Positions 24,632 through 33,271 of a DNA stretch of 50,035 nt are shown piece by piece. This DNA is from JAKPQD01 sp029572965 (GTDB lineage Bacteria; Bacteroidota; Bacteroidia; Bacteroidales; DTGW01): the NCBI GenBank assembly GCA_035374585.1, contig DAOSPF010000020.1, forward strand, positions 1-50,035, given 5' to 3'. A model generated the notes under the pieces. The model did no database searches and had not been told where the DNA came from. It saw only the letters and a program-made list of their open reading frames with translations. How positions within the stretch are numbered: the first letter of the stretch is position 1; every line of letters begins with the position of its first letter. The position numbers and the translations under genes were made by a program.

Positions 24632-26419
24632 TTACGCTTTTTTACTTCTTCTTTCGTTCAGGTCATCTTCAATTTGCTCAAGTTTCTTTTCGTTGAGCGG
24701 ATAGATGAACATGAATACCGCAGCAAGTATAGCACCTATAGCAGGCCAAATACTGAGCATCATACGGATACCGTTTTGTGTTTCGGCTGTTTGCTCTACG
24801 TTAGCCTGGTAGCCATAAATAGCAAGTAACCATCCGGCAAGTGCGATACCTATTGAAGCTCCAATCTTTTGTGACATAGAAGCTGCAGAGAATACCAGAC
24901 CTGTTGCACGACGGCCATTTTTCCATTCGGAGTAGTCGGCTGTATCTGCATACATTGACCATACCAATGGGAAGATGATACCAGCGTTAATACTGATGAG
25001 TACTTGTAAAACAAGGATCAATGTAAGGTTGCTTCTGTCCACCCAGAAGAAGATGATACTCAACACAGCGGCAAATAACATAGCGCTAAGGAAGGTGCTC
25101 TTTTTACCAATCTTGTCCGATACCGGTTTGGCAAGGATAACCCCGACAATGTTGGCAGCTTGTCCCAATAGCAGGTAAATAGTGCTTATGGCAAGGGTCA
25201 TATTGAACGAATCGTAGGTAATATCGCTTGCTCCTTTGAAGTAATATTTGAAATAGTAAACAGCAGCGCCATCGCGGATAGTATTGAAGAAGATGGTCGA
25301 AATACCTGCCCCCAGAAGGATAAACCAAGGGATGTTTTTGCCAAGGTCTTTGAGGTCGTCTTTCAGCGAAGTTTTTTCTTCCAAAGGTTTGATGCGTTCT
25401 TTGGTCATAAGGAAAGTCAACAGGAAGAAGATAACCGCAATAATAGCAATGATGATAACAGCTTTTTGGGTACCACTGCGATAGTCAATTTGTTTGATGG
25501 CAATCTTTTCCAGTTTCAAATCAGCTTCGCCGGCAGTAGTTACAAGTACTTGCCATTGTGCTGAATCCGAGAAACTATCGAGTCCTTTAAAACTGCTGAG
25601 TTTTAGTTCAATATTGCTCCAGGCCCCGTTACGCATTAGGCCCAGAGTGTCTTTACCATCTGCAAAAGTAAAGCAACCGGTGTCTTTTGTAGATTGGTTG
25701 ATTACACAAATTTTAATTGGCTCAGCACTCTTGATACTGGCTTTTGCAGTTACATATAGCAGTGAGTCCACAACTGTTTCGTCTTGCTCTTTTTGAGTTG
25801 TGCCGCTCCAAATAAAATTTTTTTCAATCACTTTGGTTTGGGTAGAATCTTTAACCTCAATAACATTGCCATTGCTGAATTTGCCAATGGTGTCGGTCCC
25901 AAAACCATTGAAAAGAGGTTGGAACAGACCAAGTACAAGGAAACTGCCGCCAAAAGCAAAGATAAACCTGAAGGTAGCAAGGGTTGTACGTTCTTTACCA
26001 TCGGCAGTCATAACGCCCATCAGCGAAGCATAAGGAACGTTAATCATAGAATAGATAAGCATCATCAACGAATAGGTGATGTACGCATAAACAATTTTGC
26101 CTGTAACATCAAAGTTAGGTGTAGTAAAGGTCATCACACCGATGATCCCAAAAGGCAAGGCAAACCAAAGCAGGTATGGCCTGAACTTTCCCCATCGGGT
26201 TTCGGTGCGGTCGCAGACGATACCTACAAACGGGTCAAAAAATGCATCCCCGATACGTGTTATTAAAAACATTGTCCCAACCACTGCGGCCGAGATGCCA
26301 AAAATGTCGGTATAGAAAAACATAATGTACATCCCGAACAACTTCCAAAACATGGACGATGCGGCATCTCCAAATCCATACCCGATTTTTTCCGATAGTT
26401 TCAATTTTTGTTTAAACAT
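24632..26419 (-). CDS. GPH/MelB-family sugar:cation symporter with an inserted extracytoplasmic domain
   Basis: A 595-residue member of the glycoside-pentoside-hexuronide symporter group (major facilitator fold), expected to import a sugar with a cation. The family signatures are clear: GYGFGDAASSMFW at the start, ITRIGDAFFDPFVG with the conserved acidic residues, DRTETRWGKFRPYLLW, and in the C-half WSMYADTADYSEWKNGRRATG. Usual length is about 450-480, so 110-140 residues are extra. They form a polar, beta-rich insertion at about 172-317 between the fifth and sixth membrane spans, a loop on the outer side. It follows PAP2 by 20 bp and is divergent from galT. Substrate is not known. Confidence 0.85.
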   Translation of the reverse strand: MFKQKLKLSEKIGYGFGDAASSMFWKLFGMYIMFFYTDIFGISAAVVGTMFLITRIGDAFFDPFVGIVCDRTETRWGKFRPYLLWFALPFGIIGVMTFTTPNFDVTGKIVYAYITYSLMMLIYSMINVPYASLMGVMTADGKERTTLATFRFIFAFGGSFLVLGLFQPLFNGFGTDTIGKFSNGNVIEVKDSTQTKVIEKNFIWSGTTQKEQDETVVDSLLYVTAKASIKSAEPIKICVINQSTKDTGCFTFADGKDTLGLMRNGAWSNIELKLSSFKGLDSFSDSAQWQVLVTTAGEADLKLEKIAIKQIDYRSGTQKAVIIIAIIAVIFFLLTFLMTKERIKPLEEKTSLKDDLKDLGKNIPWFILLGAGISTIFFNTIRDGAAVYYFKYYFKGASDITYDSFNMTLAISTIYLLLGQAANIVGVILAKPVSDKIGKKSTFLSAMLFAAVLSIIFFWVDRSNLTLILVLQVLISINAGIIFPLVWSMYADTADYSEWKNGRRATGLVFSAASMSQKIGASIGIALAGWLLAIYGYQANVEQTAETQNGIRMMLSIWPAIGAILAAVFMFIYPLNEKKLEQIEDDLNERRSKKA

Positions 26420-26439
26420 AAGTGAGTGTATTAATTAAT

Positions 26440-27066
26440 TTAGTTTTTTATCGAATAAATAGGCTTATCAAGCCATGCGTAATTCCATTTATCTGAAAAG
26501 TAAGTAAAAATAAGCGTTGTAGTTATACCTATAATAGAACCTGCCGTTACATCTATCAAAAAATGTTGCGAAAGGTACATCCTTGAATATGCCACTATAC
26601 AAGCCAACAACAACCAAATTACCTGGGTTATTTTTTTGTTCCAGGCAAATGCCAGACATAAAGATAATGCAAAAATTGATGCTGTATGCCCTGAGGGGAA
26701 ACTATGTACAGTGGCCATCTTTACCCCTTCTACAAGGTGCAGGTGGGCTGTTCCTTCAAAAAAAGCAATCGGCCTTGGGGCATCTATCAGGCGTTTGATT
26801 ATTTGCGCTGCCAAACCTGATATAATATAGGTACTAATAATGTTTACTGAAACTCTTGTCCGATAAAGTAAAAACAATACGCCTATAATAACTACAAACA
26901 AACCATCCCCAATGTTGGTGATGGTTTTGAAAAAATGGTCAGCTATATTATTGTTCAATGAATTGATAAACAGGTGTATATCTGCTTTGGAAAAGATTGC
27001 CATGATAATGAAACAGGCCAGTATCACGACAAAGTAAAGTATTAAAAACAGCTGGGCCTTCTTCAC
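26440..27066 (-). CDS. PAP2-family phosphatase
   Basis: A 208-residue membrane phosphatase with about five hydrophobic spans. All three active-site motifs of the PAP2 family are visible: KRLIDAPRP (motif C1), SFPSGHTAS (C2, with catalytic His) and YLSQHFLIDVTAGSIIG (C3, SxxxHxxxD). It should dephosphorylate a lipid phosphate such as phosphatidate or undecaprenyl diphosphate. The frame starts with GTG at 27066 (MKKAQLF). No better in-frame ATG lies upstream. It is 20 bp before the symporter gene and divergent from galT. Confidence 0.88.
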   Translation of the reverse strand: MKKAQLFLILYFVVILACFIIMAIFSKADIHLFINSLNNNIADHFFKTITNIGDGLFVVIIGVLFLLYRTRVSVNIISTYIISGLAAQIIKRLIDAPRPIAFFEGTAHLHLVEGVKMATVHSFPSGHTASIFALSLCLAFAWNKKITQVIWLLLACIVAYSRMYLSQHFLIDVTAGSIIGITTTLIFTYFSDKWNYAWLDKPIYSIKN

Positions 27067-27145
27067 TTTTATTGCATTGTTAATTTCTGTTCGCTAATAA
27101 AAACAATGAAAATGTTATAGAAACACTATTGCATTATTTTTTAAA

Positions 27146-27153
27146 TAATTTTG
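27146..27153 (+). promoter_or_regulatory. -7 element of galT
   Basis: TAATTTTG matches TAnnTTTG and sits 44 bp before the chosen galT start. A longer frame begins upstream at 27129, which would be outside the transcript if this promoter is used. Confidence 0.5.
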
Positions 27154-27197
27154 CACGTGAAAATAGTTATATTTTTTGTTTCATAAAATTTAAAGTG

Positions 27198-28217
27198 ATG
27201 AAATTTGAAGGTAAGTGGGAGAAACGATGGCACCCGCTTTTGCAGGAATGGGTAATACTGGCTGCTACAACCAGCGAAAGGCCTTGGTCTGGCGATACAG
27301 TTAAGAATATACAAGCCGAAGAACCGGCCTTTGACCCTAAATGTTATTTGTGCCCCGGTGTTACAAGGGCTTCTGGTGTGACCAATGATAATTATACAGA
27401 GCCTTGGGCTTTTACTAACGATTTTGCTTCGTTCTCGCTTGATGCCCCTGATGTTCACCGCAAGTCAAAGTTTGAAACAGTAGAGCCTGTGCATGGTACA
27501 AACCGTGTTATTTGCTACTCGCCGGTTCACAACGTAACCTTGGCCGAAATGCCTGAAGAGCAGGTGGCAAAAGTAGTTGCGCTGTGGCAAAAAGAATATG
27601 CTACGTTGTCTGTCAATCCTAAGATTGAGAACGTGTTGATATTTGAAAACAAAGGAAGAGCAATAGGTGTATCAAACCCGCACCCGCATGGGCAGATATA
27701 TGCTACCAATTTCGTTCCCCGTATTGTTGAAAGACAACGCCAGTCTTTTGCCGATTATTATCGTGAAAATAAAAGCCACTTGCTGGTTGACCTTTTGGCA
27801 GATGAGCTTTCGCACAAAAAACGTGTTGTTTACGAAAATGACCACTTTGTAGCTTTTATTCCCTTCTTTGCCCGTTTTGTATATGAAACTTATGTTGTTC
27901 CGCGCAGACAGGTTGCCCGCATTACCGATTTGAACGAAGCTGAAAGCAAATCGTTGGCCAATATGCACAAAGTGATGCTGAGCAAGTTCGACAACCTATA
28001 TAATATGTCGTTCCCAAACATTACTATGCTTCAAAATGCCCCTTGCAACGGGCATCCCGACAACGAGTTGTTTCATTTCCACATAGAATTTTACCCACCT
28101 TTGCGTTCGCCGGATAAACTCAAGTACCTTGCAGGTTTTGAGTCGGGTGGGGGAAATATCATCAATCCTGTGCTGCCTGATGAAGCCGCCTTAGCTTTGA
28201 GAAACGCGAAATATTAG
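27198..28217 (+). CDS. galT: galactose-1-phosphate uridylyltransferase
   Basis: A 339-residue GalT, which exchanges UMP between UDP-glucose and galactose-1-phosphate in the Leloir pathway. The zinc ligands C49 and C52 are in CYLCPG, and the catalytic HPHGQ stretch is H162-P-H164-G-Q166, within VSNPHPHGQIYA. The C-terminal HFHIEFYPPLRS block is typical. The ATG at 27198 (MKFEGKWEKRWHP) matches the family start; an upstream open extension to 27129 carries no similarity. It is divergent from PAP2 and the GPH symporter, which would fit galactoside import and use, though galK is not in the window. Confidence 0.95.
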   Translation: MKFEGKWEKRWHPLLQEWVILAATTSERPWSGDTVKNIQAEEPAFDPKCYLCPGVTRASGVTNDNYTEPWAFTNDFASFSLDAPDVHRKSKFETVEPVHGTNRVICYSPVHNVTLAEMPEEQVAKVVALWQKEYATLSVNPKIENVLIFENKGRAIGVSNPHPHGQIYATNFVPRIVERQRQSFADYYRENKSHLLVDLLADELSHKKRVVYENDHFVAFIPFFARFVYETYVVPRRQVARITDLNEAESKSLANMHKVMLSKFDNLYNMSFPNITMLQNAPCNGHPDNELFHFHIEFYPPLRSPDKLKYLAGFESGGGNIINPVLPDEAALALRNAKY

Positions 28218-28304
28218 ATTTATATAAATGAAATTGGCTCTTAACTGATAGTGCGAGCCTGTCTTATTTTACCTCAAAGATTTTATCGATGTTTAATTTT
28301 ACTA

Positions 28305-28359
28305 CAAACAGGGCGCCGCTACGCGACTAAATGAGAGCTGCGTAGCTGCGAACTGTTTG
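28305..28359. repeat. short nested hairpin downstream of galT
   Basis: CAAACAG at 28305-28311 pairs with CTGTTTG at 28353-28359, and GCTACGC at 28318-28324 pairs with GCGTAGC at 28340-28346. The structure lies in the 299-bp gap between galT and a convergent gene. It might end galT transcription, although no T run follows, or be another small repeat. Confidence 0.5.
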
Positions 28360-28516
28360 CAGGATAACCCAATAGTTGGTTGTTGCGCCAATCATCCTCA
28401 AAGCGCTTCAGGTCTTTCATAACTGGGGCGTTGCATAAATTTAACTGCTTAATTTCTTATATTTAGATAGGAAACACGCTTGCCAGGCAGTTTAGAAATC
28501 TTGTTTTTGTTGTATT

Positions 28517-29665
28517 TTATGCGGCCTTTGCCCTGATTATTGCCATAACAAACGCCAGCAAAACAAAGCAGGTGAGGACGATAAAACTCAGGTGCAGCGA
28601 ATGAAGCTCTGCAATAAAACCAAGAAGTACCGGGCCTGTCATAAAACCAATATTGGCAGTGGCTGCAATAAACGAAACCCCGTCTGCCGTTTTCACTCCT
28701 TTGATTGTCGAGGCAAGGCGGTATATTTCGGGTACAATAATCGAAAATCCTAACCCTATAATAAAAAATCCTATAAAAGCAGTAACAGAAAACGTTAGCA
28801 ACACTAAAGTAAAGCCTGCCAGGCTTGTGCCAATAGCCAATCGCAGTAGTTTCCATGAACCAATGCGGTTGCTCAATGCATCGCCATTAAAACGCCCAAT
28901 GGTCATACCTACTGCAAACAAGGCATATCCAAGGCCGATATACTGGACTTTTACCTGTGTTATTTTCTTTAAGTATAAGGCACTCCAGTCGGCAATAGCC
29001 CCTTCCGATACCATCATGATTAAACCGATGGAAGCTATTGCTAACAATGGCTTAAAAGGAAATTTTTTGTACTTTTCTTTTTCAACAGCCTCGGTGCGAA
29101 TATCATAATACTCCTTTCTTAACCAAATATGGACACTTAAAAGAACAACTACAAGCAATGATACATGCAGCAGGGGCATTTTTAGTAAACCTGCCAAAAA
29201 ACTGCCTGTTGAAGCCCCAATGATACCCCCTATGCTCCAAAAGCCATGACTACCGGTCATGATATATTTACCAGCACGTTTCTCGATAGTAGCAGTAAGT
29301 GAATTAAGCGATATAGCAAAAGCACAACTACAAAATCCCAGACAAAACAAAGCAGCGCAGAGCATGGCATAGTTTTTGGCCAGAAATATATTTATCAAAG
29401 CGAAGGTATATAAAATAAAAGCATAAAAGGCATAACGACCAACCCCTATTTTGTCTACCAGCCTGTTGGTAATGGGTATCATAAAAAAAGAACCCAGCGA
29501 AGAAAAAAAGATGGCCCCGCCTATCTTGCCTTCTGTAATGTTTATTTTTTCTGCAATATAAGGGATATAGGTTACCCAGGTGCTGAAAATAAGGCTAAAA
29601 CAAGTGTATAAAAACGCCGGGGCAAAGAATTTCCGGCTTTGAAAGAAAATTTTAATTGAAAGCAT
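28517..29665 (-). CDS. MFS transporter
   Basis: A 382-residue major facilitator protein with about twelve hydrophobic spans. The loop following span two, ITNRLVDKIGVGRYAF, has the D-K-x-G-x-R/G pattern of MFS motif A. The overall pattern resembles the YbjJ/FucP-type subgroup common in Bacteroidota, but the substrate cannot be assigned. The start is the ATG at 29665 (MLSIKIFF). A TAGTTTTG element lies at 29686-29693. It is convergent with galT across a small hairpin. Confidence 0.85.
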   Translation of the reverse strand: MLSIKIFFQSRKFFAPAFLYTCFSLIFSTWVTYIPYIAEKINITEGKIGGAIFFSSLGSFFMIPITNRLVDKIGVGRYAFYAFILYTFALINIFLAKNYAMLCAALFCLGFCSCAFAISLNSLTATIEKRAGKYIMTGSHGFWSIGGIIGASTGSFLAGLLKMPLLHVSLLVVVLLSVHIWLRKEYYDIRTEAVEKEKYKKFPFKPLLAIASIGLIMMVSEGAIADWSALYLKKITQVKVQYIGLGYALFAVGMTIGRFNGDALSNRIGSWKLLRLAIGTSLAGFTLVLLTFSVTAFIGFFIIGLGFSIIVPEIYRLASTIKGVKTADGVSFIAATANIGFMTGPVLLGFIAELHSLHLSFIVLTCFVLLAFVMAIIRAKAA

Positions 29666-29685
29666 ATCTATTTTGAAAACCGCGA

Positions 29686-29693
29686 CAAAACTA
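29686..29693 (-). promoter_or_regulatory. -7 element of the MFS transporter gene
   Basis: The minus strand reads TAGTTTTG, matching TAnnTTTG, 20 bp before the MFS ATG. Confidence 0.4.
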
Positions 29694-29838
29694 ATATTTT
29701 TTGGGCTTTATGGTATCAAAAAGTTGTTAAACACTTTAGCCGTTAACATAAATCCTTTCCTACTAACCATTGTTTATTTTATCTTTACAGCTTTTAAATA
29801 GATAACAAAACAATCATTATCAGATATTTGTATTGTCA

Positions 29839-31803
29839 ATGGGGCTAAGGCTGAAATATTTTCTATTCCTGCTGTTATTTGGGGCGATAGGGGTTACGCT
29901 TGTGGCCCAAAATAAGTTTTTGCAGCCAGAACTTGTCCCCATTAAAATAAAAAAAGGTTTTACCCTTTTTACCCTCGATCAGAGCATTAGCGCTGCCAAT
30001 GATACTGTAATATTTCTACCTGTTAATCAGGATTTTTATATAACCAAAACTTCGTCTATTATCGCCACCAATTTTTTCTTGTCATTAAAACAAAAGGCTT
30101 TTAAAAGAAGGTGGTCGAAAAGTATTAATAATGTTGTTATTTCTACCCCCGACAGTATCGGGCCTGATGATACAATTAAGGTTCAAAAGGCTGAAATACC
30201 TTTTATCAATTATCAAAACCTTATTATCAGGGATATCAATGTGAGTAAACTTAATATTTTTGGCCCGTCATTTAACAATCCCAACGATATACCCCGCAAT
30301 GTTTTTGAAAGATGGGTAAACCGTACCCATGTAACAACAAGAGAATATTTTATCAAGCAATATCTTTTATTTAAAAAAAATTCGAGGCTCGACCCATACC
30401 AGTTGGCCGAAAGCGAACGCCTCCTTCGCGAGTTGCCTTTTATTGAAGATGCCCGTGTTTATATTTATCCTACCTCGTCGCCAGATAGTGTTGATGTTGA
30501 AGTGGTTACCAAAGATACCTGGTCTTTGGGTTTTGACTTCACCACGGCCAACATAAAAGATTACAAACTGGATGTTTGGAACCAAAACCTTATGGGTACG
30601 GGTAGTGAGCTGGATAATGTATATTTCAAAAATTCAAAAAAAATACCTGTTGATGGATTAAAAGGCAGTTATACTATACGTAACATATCAGGGTCTTTTA
30701 TAAATACATTGATAGGTTATGAAAAATTTGGCAATGAAAGTTTCCGGATTAATTTCTGGCGCGACTTTTTCACCCAGCAAACCCGCTATGCCGGACAGGT
30801 TTACTTTGAAAATATCGAAAAAAGATATGTAAGCGTTGAACAAGATACCGGAGGTTATGTATTTTTTCCGCTTAAAGGGACCGTATCGAGGTTGTGGCTT
30901 GGCAGGGCATTTAAATTGCCTACGCCTTTAATCAGCGCTACTACAAAAACCAGCTTTTCTATTGCCGGGGGATTGTACCAGTACGATTATACCAAAGCGC
31001 CTTTGGTAAGAGAAAGATATCGTTACGAATTTCAAAACCGTACTTTTTACCTGCTTTCGTATTCATTGGCCAGCTATGGTTATTATCGTTCGTCTTTGGT
31101 ATATAATTTTGGCCGAACAGAAGACATTCCTTATGGCTTGCTCATCAAAACAACTCAGGGCCTCGAGGTTGGCGAATTTGGCAACCGCTACTATCATGGG
31201 GTCTCTTTTCTCAATGGTGGCCCGTTATTGTCATTAGGGTTCTTTTATTTTGATGCTGCTGTTGGCGGTTTTATCAAAAAAAAGGAGGTTGAGCAGGGGG
31301 TATTAAATGTAGGTGGCAACTATATTTCCAACTTGTTGGTTATTGGGCGTATCAAGGCCCGTGCATTTATCAATGTCGATTTTATCAAAGGTTTTAAAAG
31401 GTATGAGGATGAATATCTTGATATCAATAATTTTTCAGGGGTACGTGGTTTTTATAATGACTCGGCCCGCGGTGGACAACGTTTGGTGATAAATATGGAG
31501 TCTGTGTTTTTTACTCCCTGGTATGCCGGCGGGTTTAGGTTTGCCCCTTTTGCTTTTGCCGATTTTGCTTATGTTGGCTCAACCAGGCAGTGGATTTTTC
31601 GCAATAATCTTTATAGCGGCTTTGGTATTGGGCTGCGTTTGCGCAATGAGCATTTTGTGTTTAAAACTTTTCAAATAAAATTGGCTTATTACCCGTTTTT
31701 GAGCAAAAAAGCCAGTGGCGACTTGTTCACTTTATCGCAGGAATGGCGCTTCAGGCCTAATGATTTTACTGTAAGGTCGCCCGAAATTTTGATTTACAAA
31801 TAA
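29839..31803 (+). CDS. BamA/TamA-like outer-membrane protein
   Basis: A 654-residue exported protein with a signal peptide (MGLRLKYFLFLLLFGAIGVTL, cleaved near VAQ). After about 130 residues of leader region, a POTRA-like segment appears (REYFIKQYLLFKKNSRLDPYQL, then LLRELPFIEDARVYI and VDVEVVTKDTWSL). It is followed by about 400 residues of alternating, aromatic-rich beta strands that make a barrel. The pattern matches the BamA/TamA family in general, but it is not the essential BamA itself, which has several POTRA domains. Likely role: outer-membrane assembly or secretion. The ATG at 29839 is preferred to a TTG at 29833. A weak TATCTTTA element lies at 29780-29787. Confidence 0.78.
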   Translation: MGLRLKYFLFLLLFGAIGVTLVAQNKFLQPELVPIKIKKGFTLFTLDQSISAANDTVIFLPVNQDFYITKTSSIIATNFFLSLKQKAFKRRWSKSINNVVISTPDSIGPDDTIKVQKAEIPFINYQNLIIRDINVSKLNIFGPSFNNPNDIPRNVFERWVNRTHVTTREYFIKQYLLFKKNSRLDPYQLAESERLLRELPFIEDARVYIYPTSSPDSVDVEVVTKDTWSLGFDFTTANIKDYKLDVWNQNLMGTGSELDNVYFKNSKKIPVDGLKGSYTIRNISGSFINTLIGYEKFGNESFRINFWRDFFTQQTRYAGQVYFENIEKRYVSVEQDTGGYVFFPLKGTVSRLWLGRAFKLPTPLISATTKTSFSIAGGLYQYDYTKAPLVRERYRYEFQNRTFYLLSYSLASYGYYRSSLVYNFGRTEDIPYGLLIKTTQGLEVGEFGNRYYHGVSFLNGGPLLSLGFFYFDAAVGGFIKKKEVEQGVLNVGGNYISNLLVIGRIKARAFINVDFIKGFKRYEDEYLDINNFSGVRGFYNDSARGGQRLVINMESVFFTPWYAGGFRFAPFAFADFAYVGSTRQWIFRNNLYSGFGIGLRLRNEHFVFKTFQIKLAYYPFLSKKASGDLFTLSQEWRFRPNDFTVRSPEILIYK

Positions 31804-32388
31804 TTAAAAATATAAACCAACCCTTGCCACCGGATTTGAATATGGTGAACGCTTATCTTCTAAAATATTGAACATAACCGATATGTTAAAAGAAGAATGC
31901 TTGCCAATGCTTTGTTTTATACCGCCCCCTACTAATACTCCATGAAGCCAATAGCGGTTTGTTTTTGAAAGCTTCTCGGCATCCGAAAAATCGCGGTCTA
32001 AGTTGATGGCTTCATACTCAACCTGCCCAAAAAAGCCCATATTGGTTTTATATCGCGTGCTTTTGCCTATTTCATCAATAAATGTATATTGGCCATATAC
32101 ACGTGCACCGTATATACTCGAGCTGATACTCTTTGAATACCATTTTTCATAATAATACTCATAAGTTGCTCCTATGCCGGCTATTATTTTGGGCGTAATA
32201 TAATAGCCGGCCATGGGCGAAAGTCCTATGTATGTAGCACTTCCAAATTGTAACCCGAAAAATCCCCCGAAAATAAAGTTTTCTGCAAACTTCGATTTTG
32301 TTTTTTCCACTTTCGTGGTGTCTTTTGTAGTCTGTCCAAAAAGACTTGCCGAAAACAGTGCTGACAGGATGAATATTTTGATTTTCAT
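31804..32388 (-). CDS. small outer-membrane beta-barrel protein
   Basis: A 194-residue exported protein with a signal peptide (MKIKIFILSALFSASLFGQ). The body has the alternating hydrophobic pattern and aromatic girdle of an eight-stranded barrel, and it ends in ARVGLYF with terminal Phe, as outer-membrane proteins need for Bam recognition. It is convergent with the BamA-like gene: the two stop codons touch (31803/31804) with no room for a terminator. Function unknown. Confidence 0.75.
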   Translation of the reverse strand: MKIKIFILSALFSASLFGQTTKDTTKVEKTKSKFAENFIFGGFFGLQFGSATYIGLSPMAGYYITPKIIAGIGATYEYYYEKWYSKSISSSIYGARVYGQYTFIDEIGKSTRYKTNMGFFGQVEYEAINLDRDFSDAEKLSKTNRYWLHGVLVGGGIKQSIGKHSSFNISVMFNILEDKRSPYSNPVARVGLYF

Positions 32389-32492
32389 GGAGTTTGCTAT
32401 TAGCTTTTATGATACAAATGTATTTATTTTGGCTATAATTGGAAACAGATTTAAATAACATTTCGGGTTGTTTTGCTGGTAAAATATTTGGT

Positions 32493-33194
32493 ATGAATAT
32501 AGTTATAACTGGTTGTAGCAGTGGTATAGGTTTTGAAACTGTCCTGGAGCTGCTGAAAAATAAAGATAACAAGGTGTTGGGCATTTCGCGCAATAAAGAA
32601 AAACTGTCTTTATTGGAAGGTGCTGTCAATTCAGCACAATTGCAAACGCTTTCGCTTGATATAACACAGTTGGACGAGCATCAGGGTACTCTTCAACAGA
32701 TGCTGCATAAGCATTTGCAATCGGTAGATGTGTTAATCAACAATGCCGGGCTCTTGGTCAATAAATATTTTGAATCTTTTGAACCAATGGAGATTGACAA
32801 TATTATCGATACCAATTTTAAAGCTCCTGCGGCCATTATTAAATTTTTGCTGCCCTAGCTTGAGAAATCAAACAATGCCCACATTGTAAACATTAGCAGT
32901 ATGGGCGGGTTTCAGGGAAGCAGCAAATACCCCGGATTATCATGGTATAGCGCTGCAAAGGCTGCTTTGGCCGTATTGTCCGAATGTCTTGCTGTTGAAT
33001 TGGCCGAAAAAAATATAAAGGTAAATTGTCTGGCTTTGGGTGCCGTCAATACTGATATGTTGCAAAAAGCTTTCCCTGGATATAAGGCTCCCATTGAGGC
33101 TGACCAGATGGCAAAGTTTATTGCCGATTTTGCTTTGAATGGTCACAATTTTTTCAATGGCCAAATTCTGCCTGTCAGGCTTTCAAATCCTTAG
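32493..33194 (+). pseudogene. short-chain dehydrogenase gene interrupted by one amber codon
   Basis: The reading frame from the ATG at 32493 (MNIVITGCSSGIGFETV, the NAD-binding TGxxxGIG) reaches KFLLP and then meets TAG at 32856-32858. The same frame continues, without any shift, through LEKSNNAHIVNISSMGG to the active-site SWYSAAKAAL (Tyr-x3-Lys) and on to a normal end at 33194. Together they make a full-length SDR of 233 residues. A CAG-to-TAG change would explain it. Either the gene is inactivated, the base is a sequencing error, or amber is read through. I see no sign of amber recoding in the neighbouring genes. Confidence 0.85.
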
Positions 33195-33271
33195 TAAATC
33201 TCTTATTGGGCTAGTTGAAATAAAAATTGCACCCATTTGTAGCGCGTACTGTGCTATGCCCTTGCCCATAA

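Noticed and set aside
28449..28856. 135-residue minus-strand open frame overlapping the MFS gene
   Set aside because: It is an alternative frame of the MFS transporter gene, with composition unlike a real protein.
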